NCBI GenBank assembly: GCA_963791615.1
Contig: CAWBTE010000017.1
Span: 186,001 to 250,000, forward strand
Source of the DNA: CAILZL01 sp963791615
GTDB taxonomy: Bacteria; Pseudomonadota; Gammaproteobacteria; Steroidobacterales; Steroidobacteraceae
DNA: 64,000 nucleotides
Direction: 5' to 3'
Part shown: positions 1 through 8,452 of the stretch, one piece after another
Numbering within the stretch: the first letter of the stretch is position 1
Layout: each line of letters starts with the position of its first letter
Notes under the pieces: generated by a model
What the model saw: the letters and a program-made list of their open reading frames with translations, nothing else
Database searches by the model: none
Told to the model about the DNA's origin: nothing
Made by a program: the position numbers and the translations under genes

Positions 1-1021
1 GGTACAGAACCAGCAGGGCAAACCCTTCCGGGTGTTCACGCCGTTCTGGAAACACTGCCAGACACGTCTTTCAGAACAGCCCTTGCCGCTGTCAGCACCA
101 GCAACCTTGCCTGCGGTTGATCCCAAGCTGTCCTCGTTGTCACTCACTGAACTGCAACTGTTACCTAGCATCGCGTGGGACACCGGCATGCGTACCTTCT
201 GGCAAGCAGGGGAAGCGGGGGCGCAGGCACGTCTGCAACACTTTATTGATAACGCCGGCGGCAGACTACAAAACTGAGCGTGATCGCCCAGACAAGAAGC
301 GGCACTTCATTGCTCGTCGCCCTATCTGCACTTCGGCGAAATCGGACCACGCCAGATCGTGGCGGAATTGAATGCGCAGAACGTGCCGGCTGAAGCCTAT
401 GTGCGTGAACTGGGCTGGCGTGAATTTTCACATCACCTGCTGTATCACTTCCCGCACACCACGGATAAACCATTGGATGTGCGCTTTGAAAATTTCCCGT
501 GGGATAAAAATGCAGCGGTACTGAAAGCCTGGCAGCGTGGACGAACCGGCATACCACTTGTTGACGCCGGCATGCGCGAGCTGTGGCATACCGGCACCAT
601 GCACAACCGCGTGCGCATGGTGGTGGCGTCATTCCTGACCAAGAACCTGCGCCTGCACTGGCTGGAAGGTGCGCGCTGGTTCTGGGACACACTGGTGGAT
701 GCCGACCTGCCCAACAACACGCAGGGCTGGCAGTGGACAGCCGGTTGCGGTGCGGATGCCGCGCCCTATTTTCGTGTGTTCAATCCGGTATTGCAGGCTG
801 AACGCTTTGATCCGCAGTTCGCCTACATCCGTAAATGGATTCCGGAAATCGCCCGTCTGCAAGACAAGTGGATTGCCAGACCCTGGGATGCGCCTGCTGC
901 GGAACTCAGCAAGGCAGGCATCGAGCTGGGTCGACACTACCCTGCGCCGATTGTTGATCTGGGTTTCAGTCGTGAAGCAGCGCTGACTGCTTATTCGCAG
1001 ATCAAAGTAACTACCGGCTAA
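1..1021 (+). CDS. phr: Deoxyribodipyrimidine (CPD) photolyase, 5'-partial, with local frameshifts
   Basis: This is the C-terminal part of a class I cyclobutane pyrimidine dimer photolyase, a flavoenzyme that repairs UV dimers using light. The start lies outside the window. The open frame from base 2 carries the VFTPFWKHC motif, and the frame from 359 to the stop carries ELGWREFSHHLL, NRVRMVVASFLTKNL and QWTAGCGADAAPYFRVFNP, the FAD and substrate binding core. Between about 250 and 320 the conserved segment (DYKTERDRPDK, then SPYLHFGEIGPRQI) runs through three reading frames. Three +1 indels are needed, which sum to a full codon and restore frame. I read this as consensus error in a normal gene, although real decay cannot be excluded. 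The call is firm for the family and moderate for integrity. Confidence 0.9.
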
Positions 1022-1050
1022 AACAAGGACCCCGAGATTAATGTCTGGGA

Positions 1051-1121
1051 GTAGGGGCGGCTCGTGAGCCGCTCTCCGCATGTGGTGCGTTACAAGAGAG
1101 CGGTTCACGAACCGCCCCTAC
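1051..1121. repeat. GTAG-type REP pair (REPIN), family 1
   Basis: Two inverted palindromes form a compact cruciform. The left half is GTAGGGGCGGCTCGTGAGCC and the right half ends GGTTCACGAACCGCCCCTAC. The same layout recurs at 2951, 15602, 22175 and 61673. It lies in the convergent gap between the photolyase and the Gfo/Idh gene. Elements headed by GTAG are known in Stenotrophomonas (SMAG) and are mobilised by RAYT transposases; no RAYT gene lies in this window. Confidence 0.9.
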
Positions 1122-1164
1122 GACAGAACCACAAGGCCTGCGCCACACCGGTCGATGCAACTTG

Positions 1165-2192
1165 TCACAATCCGATGCGCCTCTGCTCCAGATGACTGGT
1201 ACGCACAGCATCCATCACCCACATCACTTCCCTGGCCTCAGCGCCAGACACCGGCACCGGCGCACCTGTCTTCAATCGCGCGCTGCATGCCACGATAAAA
1301 CTCAACCCAGTTGCCACGCTCCGTCGGCAAGTATTCGCGATACCCATTGGCATCGACGAGCAACGCCGATTGCTCATCCGGCTCAATGCCAAACCCTGAC
1401 GACAGCGGATTCATGCCCTCACGCAGCTGCGGCTCCTGCACATCCAGTCCGCCCTTGCTCAGCGAACCCAGCAGACCGTGCACCTGATAACGCCCAATGT
1501 TGTCCGGCGCAATGGCGCTACAACCGATGTGGATACGCAACGAGCCTTTGCCCATCCAGATCTCAAAGCCATCCTCAACTGTCGCACCTGCGCGCTGCTT
1601 CAGCAGCTCCGCCTGTACCCACTCAGGCGTGCCGAACAGACACAGCGCCTGATCGATCAGGTGCGGGCCGAGATCCAAGCAGCAAACCGCCGCCTGCCTC
1701 TTCATGCTCGCGCCAGCGCTCGACCACATTAGGCCGGAAACGATCCCAACGCATCTGCACACGGTAAATATCGCCCAGACGCCCAGAATCAAGCACTTTC
1801 CTGAGCGTCAGGAAATCACTATCCCAGCGACGATTGTGAAACACCGCCAGACAACGACGCTGCGCCTGCGCCGTGCACAGCAACTCATCCACCTCGTGCA
1901 GGTTCAATGCAAAGGGTTTGTCGATCACCACATGTTTACCGGCCTTGAGCGCAGCAAGGGCCTGCGGCGCATGCAGGTGATTGGGCGTGGCAATCACCAC
2001 CAGATCAATCGCGGGATCGGCGAGCAGGCTGTCGATCTCTGCATGTACGCGCACGTCACCCAGTGATTGACGCACCAGCTCTGCCTGACGCGTCACCACA
2101 CCGCGCACCTGCATGCCGGCAGCGGTGATCAGCGGGCAATGAAACTGCCGGCCCGCCAGACCGAAGCCCACCACACCCACCGAAAGACTCAT
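1165..2192 (-). CDS. Gfo/Idh/MocA family oxidoreductase, interrupted by two frameshifts
   Basis: This is an NAD(P)-dependent dehydrogenase of the Gfo/Idh/MocA family, about 340 residues when the frames are joined. The N-terminal Rossmann fold shows VGVVGFGLAGRQFHCPL, then VVIATPNHLH and AGKHVVIDKPFAL, the family's EKP-type signature with D in place of E. The C-terminal half carries DLGPHLIDQALCLFG. The frame changes near 1688, where one extra T in CTTGGATC separates GGGLLL from DLGPHLID. It changes again near 1260, before the final APVPVSGAEAREV segment. The start ATG overlaps the stop of the upstream TPR gene (ATGA), so the two form an operon. The substrate is not predictable. Confidence 0.85.
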
Positions 2193-2923
2193 GCCAGCTC
2201 CCGTTTCGCTGCATCCAGCCACTCCTGCTGCTCCCTGCGGAACACGGCGCCCGCCAGTTCGGCATTGGCCAGCAGATCTTTCAGCATGGCATTGGCGGGT
2301 TCAATCTGTCCCTGCTGCCTGAGCAGGCTGGCGTAGCGATACATGGCCTCAGCGCCGGAGTAATACTTCGACCAGCGCCTTGTACTCACTCAACGCTTTA
2401 TCAACATTGCCTTCACCTTGCAACGCACGCGCATACAGCAGATGACCTTCGGGTGATTTGAAATCAGGGTTGTTGGCGATCAGTTCGTCCAGCGTCTGGC
2501 GCGTCTCGCCAATCTGCCCCTTGGCAAACTGCGCTTTGGCCAGCCCCAGCATCAGCAGGGGTTCGTGACTGTAGATGCCAGTCATGGCGGCGCGGTAATG
2601 CTCCATGGCTTCGTCATACGACCCCGCTCCAGCAATTGATCCGCTACCTTGCGACGACTGTCCACGCTGTCGTTCACCGCCAGCTTCTGACTGGCCGCAC
2701 GCAGGTCGCGATGCGGATCGACCGTCTTGCGCAGGCCGGTGGCCGCGCGTTTGGCAGTGCGGCTACCCATCAGCTCGGGCAGGATTTCGACCACGAAATA
2801 GGCAATAGCGCCAATGGGCAGCACCAGAATGATCAGCCATATCCACAGGGTATTGCGGCCGGTTTTCAGGATGTGAATCACCAGCGCAACTTGCAGCAGA
2901 ATGGGCAATATCCAGTAGATCAT
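2189..2923 (-). CDS. PLDc_N / tetratricopeptide-repeat membrane protein, two frameshifts
   Basis: When the frames are joined the product is about 245 residues. The first 50 residues form two membrane helices of the phospholipase-D-nuclease N-terminal type (IYWILPILLQVALVIHI, then LWIWLIILVLPIGAIAYFVV). A soluble TPR-like region follows (HEPLLMLGLAKAQFAKGQ, EGHLLYARALQGEGNVDKAL, AMYRYASLLRQQGQ). The frame breaks near 2620 (RG then YDEAMEHY) and near 2370, where an extra G in GTCGAAGTATTAC separates ALVE from YYSGAEA. The family is usually a cell-envelope protein of unknown role. It is translationally coupled to the Gfo/Idh gene downstream. Confidence 0.8.
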
Positions 2924-2950
2924 GAGGGTGTCCGTTCAGGCATTCATTTC

Positions 2951-3021
2951 GTAGGGGCGGCTCGCGAGCCGCCCTTCTGCTTCGGGGGAATGAAGCAGGG
3001 CGATTCACGAATCGCCCCTAC
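2951..3021. repeat. GTAG-type REP pair (REPIN), family 1
   Basis: The left half is GTAGGGGCGGCTCGCGAGCC and the right half ends CGATTCACGAATCGCCCCTAC. It sits between the divergent TPR protein and FAD oxidoreductase genes, so it is likely upstream of both. The left and right arms carry different family 1 variants (GGCTCGCGAGCC against CGATTCACGAATCG). Confidence 0.9.
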
Positions 3022-3098
3022 GCCGAGCCAAAGTTAGTCGCATCAGGGTTTCAAGGAATCAGCTTACGACATCTTACCTGTGCCCTTACAATCGCGGA

Positions 3099-4529
3099 AT
3101 GACGCTCATCCAACCCGACCATCTCAATCAGCTGCGCCAGATCGTCGGCCCTGCCGGTTATCTGGATCAACCCGGCGATATCGAGCCATTCCTGACAGAT
3201 CACCGCAGACTGTATCGCGGCGCAACGCCGCTGGTGCTGCGTCCGGACTCCACTGAACAGGTGTCACGCATCCTCAAACTGTGCCACGAGCAGGGCATCG
3301 GGATAGTGCCGGTGGGCGGCAACACCGGCTACTGCGGTGGCGCCACACCGTCCAGTGATGGCACACAGATTGTGGTGTCGCTGGCGCGCCTGAAACGTAT
3401 TCGTCAGGTTGATCCGCACAACTACACACTCACCGTAGAGGCCGGCTGCGTGCTGACTGAAGTACAACAAGCCGCTGCAGCACAGGATCGGCTGTTTCCC
3501 CTGAGTCTGGGCTCGGAAGGCTCGTGCCAGATTGGCGGCAATCTTTCCACCAATGCCGGCGGCACCGCGGTACTACGCTATGGAATGGCGCGCGAGCTGG
3601 TGCTGGGGCTGGAAGTGGTGTTGCCGGATGGCCGCGTGCTGGATGACCTCACCGGCCTGCGCAAGAACAACATGGGCTATGACCTGCGCGATCTGTTCAT
3701 GGGTGCCGAAGGTACGCTGGGCATCATTACGGCGGCTACCTTGAAACTGTTCCCGCTGCCACGCACGCGCGTGACGGCACTGGTTGCCCTGAATGATCCC
3801 GCCGCTGCAGTGAACCTGCTGTCGCATTTACGCAGCAGTAGCAGCGACTCACTGGCGACGTTTGAACTGATGCCGCGCATCGCGCTGGAGCTGGTATTCA
3901 AGCACATTCAGAACACCAGCGATCCATTCGATGCCGCACATCCCTGGTACGTGCTGCTCGAAGCCACTTCAGCCCAGGTTGCCGAACATCTGAATGATGA
4001 ATTCACTGCTGCACTGGACACCGCGCTTGAGCAAGGACTCATTGACGATGCGCTGCTGGCGCAGAACACACAACAACGCGAAGCTTTCTGGCGCATCCGC
4101 GAAGCCATTCCCGAAGCCCAGACCCGCGCCGGCGGCAGCATCAAACATGATGTTTCCGTCACCATCAGCGAGCTGCCGCGCTTCATTGCGGAAGGTACGC
4201 GGATATGTCAACAGATTGCACCTGAAGGCGTCATGGTGGTGTACGGCCATCTCGGTGACGGCAGCTTGCACTTCAACATCAATGCGCCCGCGAACAGCTC
4301 AGAACAGAATGACCGCGCCGCCTTCTTCGCCAAAACCACTGTGCTCAATCACGCCATGCATGAACTGATCGCAACCTATCGCGGCAGCATCAGCGCCGAG
4401 CACGGCATCGGCCAGCTCAAGCGCGACGAGCTGGCGCAGTATAAAAACCCGGTGGCCATGCAAGTCATGCGCAACATCAAACAGGCGCTCGACCCACACG
4501 GGATCATGAATCCGGGCAAAGTGTTGTAG
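3099..4529 (+). CDS. FAD-binding oxidoreductase, GlcD / D-2-hydroxyacid dehydrogenase type
   Basis: The protein has 476 residues and two domains: an N-terminal VAO/PCMH-type FAD-binding domain (FAD_binding_4, about 40-180) and a C-terminal FAD-oxidase domain (about 215-475). Visible signatures are IVPVGGNTGYCGGATP, LGSEGSCQIGGNLSTNAGG, LFMGAEGTLGIITAATLKL, YGHLGDGSLHFNIN and ISAEHGIGQLKRDEL. The last two supply the metal and substrate residues of the D-2-hydroxyglutarate / D-lactate dehydrogenase group. The likely reaction is oxidation of a D-2-hydroxyacid to the 2-oxoacid with electrons passed to an acceptor. The length is normal for a single-gene D2HGDH-like enzyme. The exact substrate is an inference. 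Confidence 0.9.
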   Translation: MTLIQPDHLNQLRQIVGPAGYLDQPGDIEPFLTDHRRLYRGATPLVLRPDSTEQVSRILKLCHEQGIGIVPVGGNTGYCGGATPSSDGTQIVVSLARLKRIRQVDPHNYTLTVEAGCVLTEVQQAAAAQDRLFPLSLGSEGSCQIGGNLSTNAGGTAVLRYGMARELVLGLEVVLPDGRVLDDLTGLRKNNMGYDLRDLFMGAEGTLGIITAATLKLFPLPRTRVTALVALNDPAAAVNLLSHLRSSSSDSLATFELMPRIALELVFKHIQNTSDPFDAAHPWYVLLEATSAQVAEHLNDEFTAALDTALEQGLIDDALLAQNTQQREAFWRIREAIPEAQTRAGGSIKHDVSVTISELPRFIAEGTRICQQIAPEGVMVVYGHLGDGSLHFNINAPANSSEQNDRAAFFAKTTVLNHAMHELIATYRGSISAEHGIGQLKRDELAQYKNPVAMQVMRNIKQALDPHGIMNPGKVL

Positions 4530-4601
4530 GCTGTAACTTTCCGACGTCACGCTGCGAACTAAGATCCGTTAACAATGACTGACTCAACCGGGGAACCTGT
4601 T

Positions 4602-5165
4602 ATGCGCACACTCATACGCCGCCTGCTGATACTCATCGCCTTACTGCCCATGCTGGCTACCGCTCAAAGCGCCTGGACACCCCCCGGCCCGGCCGTGGGC
4701 AGCGCCTTCCCGGATACATTGGCGCTGCATGACCAGAGCGGCAAGCCACAAACACTGAAAGCCCTGCTCGGCAAAAACGGCGCAGCATTGTTCTTCGTAC
4801 GTTCGGCTGACTGGTGCCCGTGGTGCAAAAAGCAACTGGCTGATGTGAACACCCGCCTGTCCGACTTCACGGCACTGGGCCTGAATGTCGTTTCTGTCAG
4901 TCACGACACCGTGCCCCTGATCGCCGCCTTTCACGGCGCGCAAAACATCGGCTACACCATGCTGGCCGACCCGGATGGCGCCGTGGTGGAAAAACTGGGC
5001 GTTCGCGATATGCAATATGCGGATGGCAGCAGGGCATTCGGCGTGGCGCGGCCAATGATTTTCATCATCAATCCGCAGCTGAAGATCACGCACAAGTTTG
5101 CCGAGGAGAGTTACCGCAACCGGCCGGATCTGAACAAGGTGCTGGCGGAATTGCGCGCCCGCTAG
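4602..5165 (+). CDS. Exported AhpC/TSA-type thioredoxin-fold protein
   Basis: The product has about 187 residues from the ATG at 4602. That start gives a clean signal peptide (MRTLIRRLLILIALLPMLA, cut near TAQS); an in-frame ATG 27 bases upstream would precede it with nine extra residues. The mature part is an AhpC/TSA redoxin fold with WCPWCKKQ, a CxxC pair at the place of the peroxidatic cysteine. VVSVSHDT, MLADPDG and ARPMIFIINP follow. It probably acts as a periplasmic thiol oxidoreductase or peroxiredoxin-like protein. It precedes a secreted superoxide dismutase, so the pair may serve envelope oxidative defence. A hairpin terminator separates the two genes. Confidence 0.8.
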   Translation: MRTLIRRLLILIALLPMLATAQSAWTPPGPAVGSAFPDTLALHDQSGKPQTLKALLGKNGAALFFVRSADWCPWCKKQLADVNTRLSDFTALGLNVVSVSHDTVPLIAAFHGAQNIGYTMLADPDGAVVEKLGVRDMQYADGSRAFGVARPMIFIINPQLKITHKFAEESYRNRPDLNKVLAELRAR

Positions 5166-5191
5166 TGGCCTGCTTCCGAAGGCATGAATTG

Positions 5192-5228
5192 CATGACGCT
5201 GCTGCTCAAGCAGCGTCATGTTCTTTCT
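5192..5228 (+). terminator. Rho-independent-type terminator after the redoxin gene
   Basis: A perfect 12-bp stem (CATGACGCTGCT / AGCAGCGTCATG) with a short loop is followed by TTCTTTCT. It lies 27 bases beyond the stop of the redoxin gene and 58 bases before the superoxide dismutase start. Confidence 0.75.
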
Positions 5229-5285
5229 GCTCCATGGCGTGTTGGAAGTGGCTATGATCCGGCTCACTTGCAACAGGAGCTTGTC

Positions 5286-6020
5286 ATGAGCGATTCACTG
5301 TATTCACGTCGTGAACTCATCGGCGGCCTTGCCGCCACCAGCATGGCGGCCACGCAGATTGCCACTGCGGCCGAAACTGCCGCAGCCAGCAGCGCACCGC
5401 CCGCGTTTCGCGGCCAGCATGTCATCCAGCCCCTGCCCTTCAATGCCGGCAAGTTGACTGGTCTGTCAGAGAAGCTGCTGGTCTCGCATCACGACAACAA
5501 CTACGGCGGTGCAGTCAACAATCTGAATCGGGTTGAACAGGAACTGGCGCGTATCAACAAGGATACGCCGGCATTTCTGGTCGGTGGTCTGCGGCAAAGC
5601 GAACTCACCTTCCACAATTCCATGACGCTGCATGAAGCCTACTTTGGCAATCTGGGTGGCAGTGGCAAAGCATCGGGCGCGATTGCCACGGCGCTGAGTA
5701 CCGCCTATGGCAGCCTGGATAACTGGGAGCTGCACTTTCGCAGCATTGGCGCCAGCCTCGGTGGTGGCAGTGGCTGGACCCTGTTGTCGTATGAACTGCT
5801 GAGCGGCGAACTGCGTACTTACGGCGCCAACCATCACACCCAGTCGCTGAACACGGCGCTACCGCTGCTGGTGATGGACATGTACGAACATTCCTATCAA
5901 ATGGATTATGGTTCAGCAGCCGCTCGCTACATTGAGGCGTTCTTCAACAACATCCAGTGGGACGCCGTGAATCAACGCTACGAACAAGCCATGAAGCTGA
6001 GGCGTCAATTGACTGCCTGA
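5286..6020 (+). CDS. Fe/Mn superoxide dismutase, exported (Tat-like signal)
   Basis: The start chosen is the ATG at 5286, preceded by AACAGGAGC, a good ribosome binding site. The longer frame from 5184 runs through the upstream terminator. The first 35 residues carry SRRELIGGLAATSMAATQIA, a twin-arginine-like signal, then an alanine-rich spacer. The rest is the iron/manganese superoxide dismutase fold. SHHDNNYGGAVNNLN gives the first histidine, HNSMTLHEAYF the second, and MDMYEHSYQMDYG the Asp-x3-His pair. All four metal ligands are present. It dismutates superoxide, here probably in the periplasm, which is unusual because most bacterial Fe/Mn-SODs are cytosolic. Confidence 0.88.
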   Translation: MSDSLYSRRELIGGLAATSMAATQIATAAETAAASSAPPAFRGQHVIQPLPFNAGKLTGLSEKLLVSHHDNNYGGAVNNLNRVEQELARINKDTPAFLVGGLRQSELTFHNSMTLHEAYFGNLGGSGKASGAIATALSTAYGSLDNWELHFRSIGASLGGGSGWTLLSYELLSGELRTYGANHHTQSLNTALPLLVMDMYEHSYQMDYGSAAARYIEAFFNNIQWDAVNQRYEQAMKLRRQLTA

Positions 6021-6051
6021 TATTGCCTGCCATCCAGTCCTGAGAACCTGA

Positions 6052-6442
6052 TCAGCGGCGCTTGCTGCCAGCCTTCGCCGCCTTGTCCAGATTTTCCTTT
6101 ACCCGGAATTTCACCATCCTGGTGATCAAACCAACCGGCAGCGGTTTATCCAGCGGAAACTGCACCGAGCCCTTCGCGCTTTTGTAGACAGACAGTTCAT
6201 CCTTGAATTGCGCGATGCCTGAAGCACCCGGATAGAATCCAATGTGCTGTTTGAATGCCGCAAAGTGCACCAGATTCCCGTGCAGCTTGAAAGTGGGAAT
6301 CTGATAGCTGATGGTTTGTTCCGCTTCGGGCGCGGCCTTGCTGATGGTTGATCGAATTTTCTCCAGCAGTGTCCGCACAGCAGGCGGGAAGCTGGCGATG
6401 TAACCATCTAACGTCACCCACTGCTTTTTTATCAATTTTCAT
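6052..6442 (-). CDS. DUF1801 (YdhG-like) family protein, probable indel in an A-run near the start
   Basis: This is a protein of about 130 residues of the DUF1801 / YdhG-like family, with VTLDGYIASFPPAVRTLLEKI, EAEQTISYQIPTF, FAAFKQHIGFYPG and SVQFPLDKPLP. The family is cytosolic and of unclear role. The open frame begins at a TTG at 6435. An ATG at 6440-6442 would give MKIDKKQWVTLDGY if the run of six A at 6425-6430 (minus strand) were five. That N-terminus is the better one, so a single-base homopolymer error is likely. Confidence 0.75.
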
Positions 6443-6881
6443 GTGCTTGCTTGCGTGACAACAGTTTGTATTGAGTTGAGCCTGCGAAGCCCAGCCTGTG
6501 ATCTGGCAATAGTACATGCCGGGCTTCACTGCGTTCAGCCCAACCCGCCCCATTGCCAAGTTACTCTCCGGCACAGTTGGGTGTACAGGCCTGCACCTCG
6601 GCAGCGCGTATGCGCAGGGTTGTAGCGCCATCGTGAAGCAGCGGATGCCCCCTCCCTGCCTTTACACCCGAATATCTGCCTCGGCCAGCTGTGCGCGCGA
6701 GGGGTTCGTTTCGTCTTCCTGAAAATTTGTGCGCTGTGGCATCGCCTTTGCACAGTAGGTTCAAGTGATGCAGCGATGCTGCCGATGGCTACAGCATAGA
6801 GTCGATCCGGCTTGCCTGTTTGTGCTTGCCTGTTACCGGCTCTGAAACTACAACTTCTGGTCTGACTACTGAACGTGCAGC
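6443..6881. other. Intergenic region between the DUF1801 gene and zwf
   Basis: About 440 bases without a convincing gene. It holds a degenerate palindrome at 6474-6547 (GCCTGCGAAGCCCAGCC and GGGCTTCACTGCGTTCAGCC) that resembles the GTAGGTTGGGCTGAG family at 21508. The promoters of the divergent genes must also lie here, but none stands out. Confidence 0.6.
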
Positions 6882-8348
6882 ATGGCTAAAAAAATACCTC
6901 CCGGCGTTGGCCCGCAATTCCCGCAAGTGGTGGTGCTGGTGGGCGCGACCGGCGATCTGGCCCGACGCAAGCTGTTGCCGGGTCTGTTCCATCTGGCGAA
7001 CGCCGGCTTCATTCCGGGTTGCCGCATCATCGGGCTGTCGCTGGACGATCTCAACGCCGAGAGCTTTCGTCAGTTCACCCGCGAAGCGCTCAACGAATTC
7101 TTCACCCGCAAGGTCACCGATGCCGACTGGTCGGCCTTTGCTGAAACCCTGGACTATGTGCCGCTATCTGCTGGCGCGGGCGCACTCAAGGCAGCGGTGG
7201 ATCGCGCTGAACAAAGCATCCATGGCGAATGCCGGCGTCTGCATTACCTGAGCGTGCCGCCCAATGCGGCGCTGTCGGCAGTGCGCATGCTGGGCGAGGC
7301 GGGGTTGGTGGAACGCTCGCGCATCATCATGGAAAAACCCTTTGGTACCGATCTGCCCAGCGCCGTCTCGCTGAATCGCCAGTTGCACGAAGTGTTCGCT
7401 GAAGAGCAGATTTTTCGCATCGATCACTTTCTGGGCAAGGAACCGGCGCAGAACATCCTCGCATTCCGCTTCGCCAATGGGCTGTTCGAGCCCATCTGGA
7501 ATCGCAATTTCATCGATCATGTACAGATTGATGTGCCGGAAAAACTCAGTCTGGGCAAACGCGCCGGATTTTATGAAGCCACCGGCGCGTATCGCGACAT
7601 GGTGGTGACGCATCTGTTCCAGATTCTCGCCTTCATGGGCATGGAAGCGCCGACTGCACTGGAGCCGAAATCGATCAGTGAGGAAAAGAACAAGGTGTTT
7701 CGCAGCATGCTGCCCATCAAACCCGGCGATGTGGTGCGTGGCCAGTACACCGGTTATCGCAGCGAGGAGGGCGTACATCCGGAATCGGACACCGAGACCT
7801 TCATCGCCATGAAATGCTACATCGACAACTGGCGCTGGGCAGGCGTGCCGTTTTATCTGCGCACCGGCAAGCGTCTCGGCGAAGGCCAGCGCATCATCTC
7901 CATCGCCTTTCGCGAACCACCCAAGAGCATGTTCCCGCCCGACTCCGGCGTGGGCGCGCAAGGCCCGGATCATCTGACCTTCGATCTGGCCGATGCTTCG
8001 AAGATGTCACTGTCGTTCTATGGCAAACGGCCCGGCCCGGGCATGAAGCTGGACAAGCTCAGCCTGCAATTCGCGATGCACGATACCGCACTGATCGGTG
8101 ATGTGCTGGAAGCCTATGAACGCCTGATTCTCGACGCCATGCGCGGCGATCACACGTTATTCACCACGGCTGAAGGTATTGAACGTCTGTGGGAAGTTTC
8201 GACGCCGTTGCTCGAGATGCCGCCCCCCGTGCGTCCCTATGCACCAGGATCATGGGGACCCAACGCCATTCACCAGCTCATCGCACCGCATGCCTGGCGA
8301 CTACCGTTCGAGCGGCAGTGGCGTGATCCGAATGCTGCGGGGGCCTGA
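6882..8348 (+). CDS. zwf: Glucose-6-phosphate 1-dehydrogenase
   Basis: The 488-residue product is normal for the family. It oxidises glucose-6-phosphate to 6-phosphogluconolactone with NAD(P)+, feeding the Entner-Doudoroff and pentose phosphate routes in the cytosol. The N-terminal nucleotide-binding motif is VLVGATGDLARRKLLPGL (about residues 17-34). The active-site signature is RIDHFLGKEPAQNILAFRFAN-like, with the catalytic His-Asp region near residue 180. Later motifs are FYEATGAYRDMVVTHLFQ and VPFYLRTGKRL. No pgl or edd gene lies beside it. It is convergent with ppc, and a REP block lies between the two stops. Confidence 0.96.
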   Translation: MAKKIPPGVGPQFPQVVVLVGATGDLARRKLLPGLFHLANAGFIPGCRIIGLSLDDLNAESFRQFTREALNEFFTRKVTDADWSAFAETLDYVPLSAGAGALKAAVDRAEQSIHGECRRLHYLSVPPNAALSAVRMLGEAGLVERSRIIMEKPFGTDLPSAVSLNRQLHEVFAEEQIFRIDHFLGKEPAQNILAFRFANGLFEPIWNRNFIDHVQIDVPEKLSLGKRAGFYEATGAYRDMVVTHLFQILAFMGMEAPTALEPKSISEEKNKVFRSMLPIKPGDVVRGQYTGYRSEEGVHPESDTETFIAMKCYIDNWRWAGVPFYLRTGKRLGEGQRIISIAFREPPKSMFPPDSGVGAQGPDHLTFDLADASKMSLSFYGKRPGPGMKLDKLSLQFAMHDTALIGDVLEAYERLILDAMRGDHTLFTTAEGIERLWEVSTPLLEMPPPVRPYAPGSWGPNAIHQLIAPHAWRLPFERQWRDPNAAGA

Positions 8349-8365
8349 GCTTGCCCCCTTCCTGT

Positions 8366-8452
8366 CCTTCCCCCGTCGAACGGGGGAAGGGACGGCATTT
8401 CTTTCTCCCTCCCCTGCTTGCGGGGGAGGGCTGGGGTGGGGGCATCCACTAC
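8366..8452. repeat. REP block between convergent zwf and ppc (CCCTCCCC family)
   Basis: There are two GC-rich hairpins: CTTCCCCCGTCGAACGGGGG (8368 on) and CTCCCTCCCCTGCTTGCGGG (8405 on) continuing into GGGCTGGGGTGGGGG. On the minus strand the block is headed by GTAG at 8449-8452, and that TAG is the stop codon of ppc. It may also act as a two-way terminator. Confidence 0.75.

Noticed and set aside
1238..1767. Plus-strand frames opposite the Gfo/Idh gene
   Set aside because: They are antisense shadows; the minus-strand frames carry the family motifs.
8366..8452. Pure bidirectional terminator between zwf and ppc
   Set aside because: The GC-rich stems lack flanking T-runs; the sequence fits a REP block better, though it may still slow transcription.
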